NCBI GenBank assembly: GCA_026261815.1
Contig: JAMPIT010000230.1
Coordinates: 9,671,001 to 9,735,000 of the forward strand
From: Monarcha castaneiventris obscurior
Taxonomy: Eukaryota; Chordata; Aves; Passeriformes; Monarchidae
Reading direction: 5' to 3'
DNA: 64,000 nt
The number at the start of each line of letters is the position of its first letter. Within the stretch, counting starts at the first letter, position 1. The position numbers and the translations under genes were made by a program. The notes under the pieces are model-generated. The model saw only the letters and a program-made list of their open reading frames with translations. It was not told the origin of the DNA and ran no database searches. Below, in pieces: positions 58,078 to 64,000 of this stretch.

Positions 58078-61000
58078 CTTGATTTTACAACGTTTCTTTT
58101 TAAGCGTCTGGGGCTTTTCCCAAATACATCACCACCAAAAGGAGGATTTGCATTATCATTTTGAAGGTAACATTCAACAGCTGCAGCAAGATGAACCACC
58201 CAGCCCTTTCTTTGCCTTCCTTTTATCTGTTTCACTTAGCAAACTTCCACAGGACTTGCATGTATAGAAAGAAAGCCAGTAGTGCCCTAATGTCACACTT
58301 TGGCAGAACTCATCGGTGAGAGTCAAAAAAGTTTGGAGTCTAGAGTTAAAACCAGCAGCCACCTTCATATATTTAAAGGCTTACATTCTCTTTTTAAGGA
58401 TCATCATCCAGACCGCATTGAAATTCAGACTGAAATGTGCTCTTGAATTGGGACCAAAGCAGCTTGGATAGTAAGATAACAAAAATGAGTGTGGTTTTCT
58501 GCTGCATAGCAGCACTAAGGCACTTCAAACCACCACATGATAATGGTAGATGCCTTCAAAAGAATGAAGTAATGTGGTTTGCCAGCCTAAGGTTGATCTA
58601 AATTTTAGGTTGGGTTTTAGGGTGTAGACTGGTATTTTTGTTTGATTTGGAGACATTTTAGCTAAAATAAATTATCCAGTCATAAGCACTGTCAACAGAT
58701 TGGAAATTCTGGTCTGAGGTTAATCTGTCAGAAATGACAACAATGCCTCTGCTGTGTGAGGAGGGAGTGAAATCTCTCTGACAAATATCTTCAAAAATCT
58801 TTCCCTTAATGCCTCTATTTCTAATGGAACTGTAATTGAATTTTGAACCTTAGAAACATCTGCCAAGAGTTCTGGTTTTAGAGTGTTGCACATAGATGGG
58901 AAAGTGACACTGGAAGGCCCAAAAATCCAGAAGTTGGATGCTTTAATCTGAAGCCTTTTTTCCATCATCCTTATTGCAATGTTCTCTATAAATATTATTC
59001 ATGGAAAACTGCTTAGTGCAGTGTTCTTCCATTGGTCTCAATCTGTCAATAAGTTTGCTTCCTTTTCATCTGGGACCAAAGCATTCTGTGTCATTCCCAA
59101 TGTAATATTCCACACTTAACACAAATCTTTACTAAGCTCCAAAAAACTAACATTGTAAATTAAATTTTTAAAAATAAACCAAAAAACTAAAACTTAAGGA
59201 ACAACAGCATAAATATTAACATAGATAAATATGTTCTCATAACTTCACAGAGGCTATGCCACAGTACATGGGATTTCAAGATTTCACAAGAGTACTGTAC
59301 CAGTAAGGGGATATAATTTTCAATTATTTTGTTAGTTTGTGTGACGCAGCTGACAGTGACTGAATATATAGGAAAAAAGCCACACTGCTGACATGCTGAA
59401 TTGACCACATAATTATCAAAAAATAAAGCTTTTTCTCAAGCATAACAGCTACCTCCAATTTTCCATTGTTGACAGCAATGTTGCCATGCAGTCAGAGGGG
59501 AGGGGTGAGCTACAATGTGGGGACTTCAGTGGTTCCTTTCTGACACTTCTGTGTTCCAAATTTCTCAAACATACAGACCAAACAATATTCTATGTTATTT
59601 TTGCCTTTCTCCAGGCATGTTTCATACCCCTTTACCTAAAGTATAATTAAGTTTCCTCTTAAAAAAAAAAAAAAATTTAAATGTAGCATTCCCCTTGACT
59701 TTTTGTTTTGCCTTTACATAGTTTTAAGTCTAGACATATTCTATTAATGTCTTTTTACTTTGGGCAATGTTATGATGCTCCAGTTCAATAATGTTTTACA
59801 TCAAGAGTGAAATTTTGACACTTGTCTGAAGTTTTTGCAGCCTACTTTTATGACACCAGGTTTTAACACTTCACTTTTCAAGGAAATCAAGGGGGTGGTA
59901 CAAATATACTGTTGTATTAGGGCAGTTGGTCTGGATAAACCTTCCTGAATCAGTTTTGAGGTCCAGACCTTTGCAATCCTGACCCACCAAAATAATTCAC
60001 ACACAATATTTCTGTGGCATTTGCAGAAAAGAGGAACCACAAACCTGAGGAACCACCGTCAATGCCAGATTATTTAAATAAAACTGGGATAATTCCAGGC
60101 AGTTATTAATTTGGCAATGAAATCCTTTAGGGACCACTGTAACTTTCAAACAATGAAAGTGAAATTCTCATCTCAGAATGGAAAAATCTCAATCCACACA
60201 CATTTCAGACAACACAGAATCTTATATTTCCATATATGCTGCAGATAATAAAGGTTCTGAACATTATTAACTGTTAAATCCTGTCATTGCAGGATCATCT
60301 TATTACACTGGAGAACTGTTGCCAACCACTGCATCAGTCTGCAACACTTCCAGAAGACAAATTTTGCACCGTGAGTCAGTTCAGATGTGTCTGGGCTCTA
60401 AGTTACCTCATACACAATTAAAGGCACGACTATAATAGAAATGTTGCCACAAGTCTAATTTCCAAATTTTACTTAGCTCTGGGTGATAGAGAATTACACA
60501 TTTACATGTGTCCTGACTGTAAAATTTCTGCACCCACCAATTTTTGTTAGCTATGTTTGGATTTTTTTTTTTTAATGTTGCTCATTTCACCTTCTATTAC
60601 CTTCCAGACAATATGCAGTTTTCATTATTTTGTCTGACAGCTTTGATCTTGATATCTGGACCACTAGGTTAGCAGAAATCGTAAGCCCATAGTTGGCATG
60701 TGTAAGCCCTTATAAATTTTTACATCTTATTTTACTAATTTTTACATTACTGATTTTTTTGTCTGTCTAAAGGTGAGGTGTGTCCTGAATATTGCATGTA
60801 TTCAACTGCTTAAAAGACAATTGATTTGAATATCGGTATTGTGTCACTTAAATTTCTAACTAATCTTTGGAATTCAATTCCTTAGGCCATGCAATCAATC
60901 CCGTAATTTTGTTCTTGCTGCTAAAGTATTTTTTGAGTAAGTTTCTTACATGTCAAGAGTGATGCTTCAGATTTAACTCCAGGTTTCTTTAAGCATCCAC

Positions 61001-62082
61001 ACTGAGAAGAATAATACTACATTGAGTCAAATAGTTTTATTTCTCCTTTTACAAATTTGTATTCTGAAACTCAGCATGAGAGCTAAAAATGTGTTCTGTG
61101 TCAGGGTGGGAAAGTGGCCACAGGCCAAATAATACTTCAGGGTCATTAAAATTCAACAAAACTTCCCTTTTTCACACAGAGAAGTTCAATGTCGGGTGCA
61201 CATTCATGCTCCAGGTACACTGTCAACTCTGCAGAGGAGCACCAAGGCTCAGAAGGCTCTGGCTGCACCAGAACTGTCACCAGCATTATTTTGGGCAGAC
61301 ACTGGCAAAAGCAGTACTGCACAGCCAGACCCATGCTGAGCAGGACGTGGGGAAGCATGCCAGATCTGTTCATGAAACAAATGGGAATAGTATTTTAGTG
61401 GAATCACAGAGGTAGAAAAAGATAAATAATTCTCAGAAATGAAAAATTAGGAGGAACTGTTGTAAAAGTTTAAAGTACTCCAAGTTAAGTTCAAAGATGG
61501 AAAGGTGAAACTGGAAGTGGAAATAAACTGAAAAGAGCTATCAGCTTTTTCCACACAAATGGCCTGGATCGTATGACACAGCACTGAAGACATATGGGTG
61601 TAATAAGGAAGCATGATGTAACTGGGGATAACTGAAAGTTGACCATATTAGGAAGCTAACTGGATTATATAAATACTCCAGAGCCATTAAGTTTATAGAA
61701 AGGATAGTTTATATAATGGGAAATATTTATAGACTTAGACCCCCTGGTTATGTAGAAAGAACCAGATGGAAAGTATTGCAAATGTCAGCTACACCTCGCT
61801 CTTACACAAAGCAGTGTAAAATTTTGTATCAGTCCAAAATATCTCAAAATCAAAAATATTTCAGTTCAAAGTACAAAAGGATAGTTTCAAAGAATGCTAT
61901 GAAAATGTGCCCTGATAGTATAATTTTTTTAGCACAAAATTTTAATTCTGTTTTTCAGTTTATATTTTTATCTGATAGTTTGTTTTCTCTGAAAAGTGTA
62001 AGATTTTTATGATAATATGTTTCCTTACTTCCTACTGAAAAGTGCCCGGAGTAACTGTCTTAAATTCATAAACACATACAGC
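58078..62082. other. AT-rich sequence, one GC-richer patch
   Basis: Between the CR1 tails I find no supported gene. A GC-richer patch at 61089-61415 has open frames on both strands without splice context (see findings). A-runs occur at 59660 and T-runs at 60565. Confidence 0.4.
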
Positions 62083-62130
62083 CATAGAATCATAGACAGG
62101 TTTGGGTTGGAAGAAATCCTTAGGGTCTGT
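62083..62130 (-). mobile_element. Short CR1 3' end fragment
   Basis: The plus strand reads CATAGAATCATAGACAGG then TTTGGGTTGGAAGAAATCCT, the inverted terminal CR1 sequence, for only about 45 bp. Confidence 0.8.
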
Positions 62131-62322
62131 AGAATTATCCTTTGGACTTCTGTCCACTGAGAATTAAATTCTTATTCCTTAGGGGCTGACTGCAAGGATT
62201 CGGGGGTGAGATAGGGTGAAGTAGGTTAATTACTGCAGCTTTACATGTATGTCTGGATTTACTAGACTGTGGCTTTGCTATTCAAAGCAGATCTGCTTCA
62301 TCAAGATAACACTCTCAATAAA

Positions 62323-62463
62323 TGCATGGAAGTGTTAAAAAAATATGTAGATGTGGTGCTTAGGGCCATGGTTTAGTGGTGGACTTTGCAGTGTTAAGTT
62401 AATGGCTGGATTCAATGTTCTTAGACTTCTTTTCCAACTGAAATGATTCTTTGACTTTATGAC
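62323..62463 (+). mobile_element. CR1 LINE 3' end fragment
   Basis: It reads in CR1 sense: GCATGGAAGTGTTAAAAAAA, GTAGATGTGGTGCTTAGGGC, CATGGTTTAGTGGTGGACTT, GCAGTGTTAAGTTAATGGCT, GGATTCAATGTTCTTAGACT, TCTTTTCCAACTGAAATGAT, ending TTCTTTGACTTTATGA, a degraded ATTCTATG tail. It lies 190 bp from an oppositely oriented CR1 end, so these are two insertions. Confidence 0.9.
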
Positions 62464-64000
62464 CCAGTGTGGCTCAGATGTCTATCCAAAGTCTTAATGA
62501 AATCTAATCCCTCAAATGGAAGGAAAATATAACTTGACCACGATTCAGCAATTGTTCAGATGTCTACAGAACTCCCATGAGTAACTCACCTGTCACATAA
62601 GCCTTAAGCCAGGGCAGGTTTCCTATCCAGCGAGCATGCACTTACAAGAGTAAGTCTCACTAAAGTCAGTAGGTATTGACCTTCCTGTTGTTATTACCAA
62701 GAACTTCTTAGAAATCCACTAATATGCTTTGTTAACTGTGGTATTAGTCTTAACATTTCAACATGTTTTAAATTAAGTGAGTTTAGTGGCACAGAGACAA
62801 GAAACAGAAGCTTGCACCTCTGTCATCTCAAGACTGATATAGTACTGGTACCCTGCTATTGTGGCTGTTAACATGTATAAAAAATAGTCAGTTTCAACTC
62901 CATTCCTGGTGGATTTACAGCAAAAAATACTAGAAGTTCTTCTTACTCTTTTCAAAAGAAGCAGCGCACAGGACAAAATCAGACTCTAGTGTTACAGTGA
63001 TATTCTCCAATTTGTGACCCTAATGATTTTACCTCTAAACCTAGAAATAAACTGCATAGATTTGAAAATGTTGGAAATATTCTATTATCTAAGAAGAAAA
63101 CTTGGAAACAGTATTTTCAGTGAAAACCATGCAAAAGAATTAATTATTCAGCTTTTAGTAATTTTGGTAATCTTATTTATATTGACACAAAAACTTATGA
63201 TCAAAGGAGATACAGAGCTTCTTCTTCCGTATTTTAGAGCATCTGCTGCAATTCTGATGCTGGGGGGGAGGTTTCAGGAAGTATAAGTGGTGGTATGTCC
63301 AGTCCTGACAAATGAAAGAAACTAGATGGCCTTCTAAAATTAAAGCAGCACCATTGTCACTGAAAACTTTCTGAGTTCTATATGCTTTAGAAAAATATAA
63401 GATGGAAAAGACAAGTTATTCAGGAGTTAGGGTCACCGGCAAATATGGAAAATAATGCCATATATTGACATCAGTCGTAAGTTTCCAGAAATATCCTAGC
63501 ATAGAGAAACTGTCTAGGATAAGGGGTAGAAACAGCACCTGAAGAATATTTTCTTCAGAATAATATTTGAACAAACTCACTGTATAAAACTAAAAAAGGA
63601 CCATTTCTTATAAATAAAGCTAGTAGCTTTGTTTTTTATATTTTAGAATTCATGTGCTAGAATTTAAAATATGAGAGGAAATTTAGAGAAAACCCTTCAA
63701 AAGGCATCTCTGTGAAAGGAATTGCATACTGTTTAATCCTTGTTTATAAAGACTATTACAATTAGTTCAGACTGGGGTGGAAATGAAGGAATGAATTTAG
63801 GAGGGGGGCTTTACAATTAATTTCCCACTGATATAACTACAGCGGCAAGATATAATCAATCTCAATCACATTTTAGATTGTGTCACCACAGGGTATTAAA
63901 GTAGGCCAGCATATGGTTAACGTTTGTCTGCATTAATAAAATATCCACAAAACCTTCCAAAATTTCATGGACCGTCAGTCACATCAAACTTAGCTAAAGC
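62464..64000. other. AT-rich sequence, nothing supported
   Basis: There are short open frames only (62976-62773 minus, 63014-63286 plus), with no splice pair or repeat I can defend. Confidence 0.4.

Noticed and set aside
58049..58267. 72-codon plus-strand open frame
   Set aside because: It starts inside the ATTCTATG tail of a CR1 fragment.

Overview
The window is vertebrate nuclear DNA and almost certainly avian. It carries five chicken-repeat-1 (CR1) LINE fragments with the ATTCTATG-type 3' end typical of birds, three solo LTRs of bird endogenous-retrovirus type, an AT-rich and CpG-poor background, and no bacterial-style gene packing. Nothing looks like an operon, tRNA, rRNA or CRISPR.

Almost no long open reading frame here is a gene in itself. 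Reading splice signals on the minus strand does reveal what looks like one large multi-exon gene running right to left: short open segments, each bounded by a pyrimidine-tract AG acceptor and a GT donor, scattered from about 53.3 kb down to 127. Codon phase joins without a break in three runs: 20089 to 3958 (seven exons), 3691 to 127 (four exons) and 43649 to 42118 (two exons). The 3' end lies left of base 1 and the 5' end was not found. I do not recognise the protein. Its visible features are a helical, ARM/TPR-like stretch (19685-19911) and a CxxC...CxxC pair split over two exons near the left edge, which suggests a zinc ribbon. Exon calls are by eye; the long ones (100-250 nt) are far safer than those under 45 nt.

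Layout: 1-565 two exons of the putative gene; 565-1785 a CR1 with reverse-transcriptase remnants; 2.5-4.9 kb an exon cluster (six exons); 5-14 kb intron; 14.2 kb exon; 13.2-13.7 kb solo LTR; 18-20 kb exon cluster; 20-31 kb scattered exons with an LTR at 28.9-29.3 kb; 31-53 kb sparse candidates, a CR1 tail at 41.2 kb, a CpG cluster near 45 kb and a well-preserved solo LTR with a 6-bp target duplication at 49.1-49.6 kb; 53-64 kb intergenic or 5' intron with a 73-bp near-perfect AT palindrome (54.9 kb) and CR1 tails at 57.8 and 62.1-62.5 kb. The repeats are old, inactive and mostly intronic.
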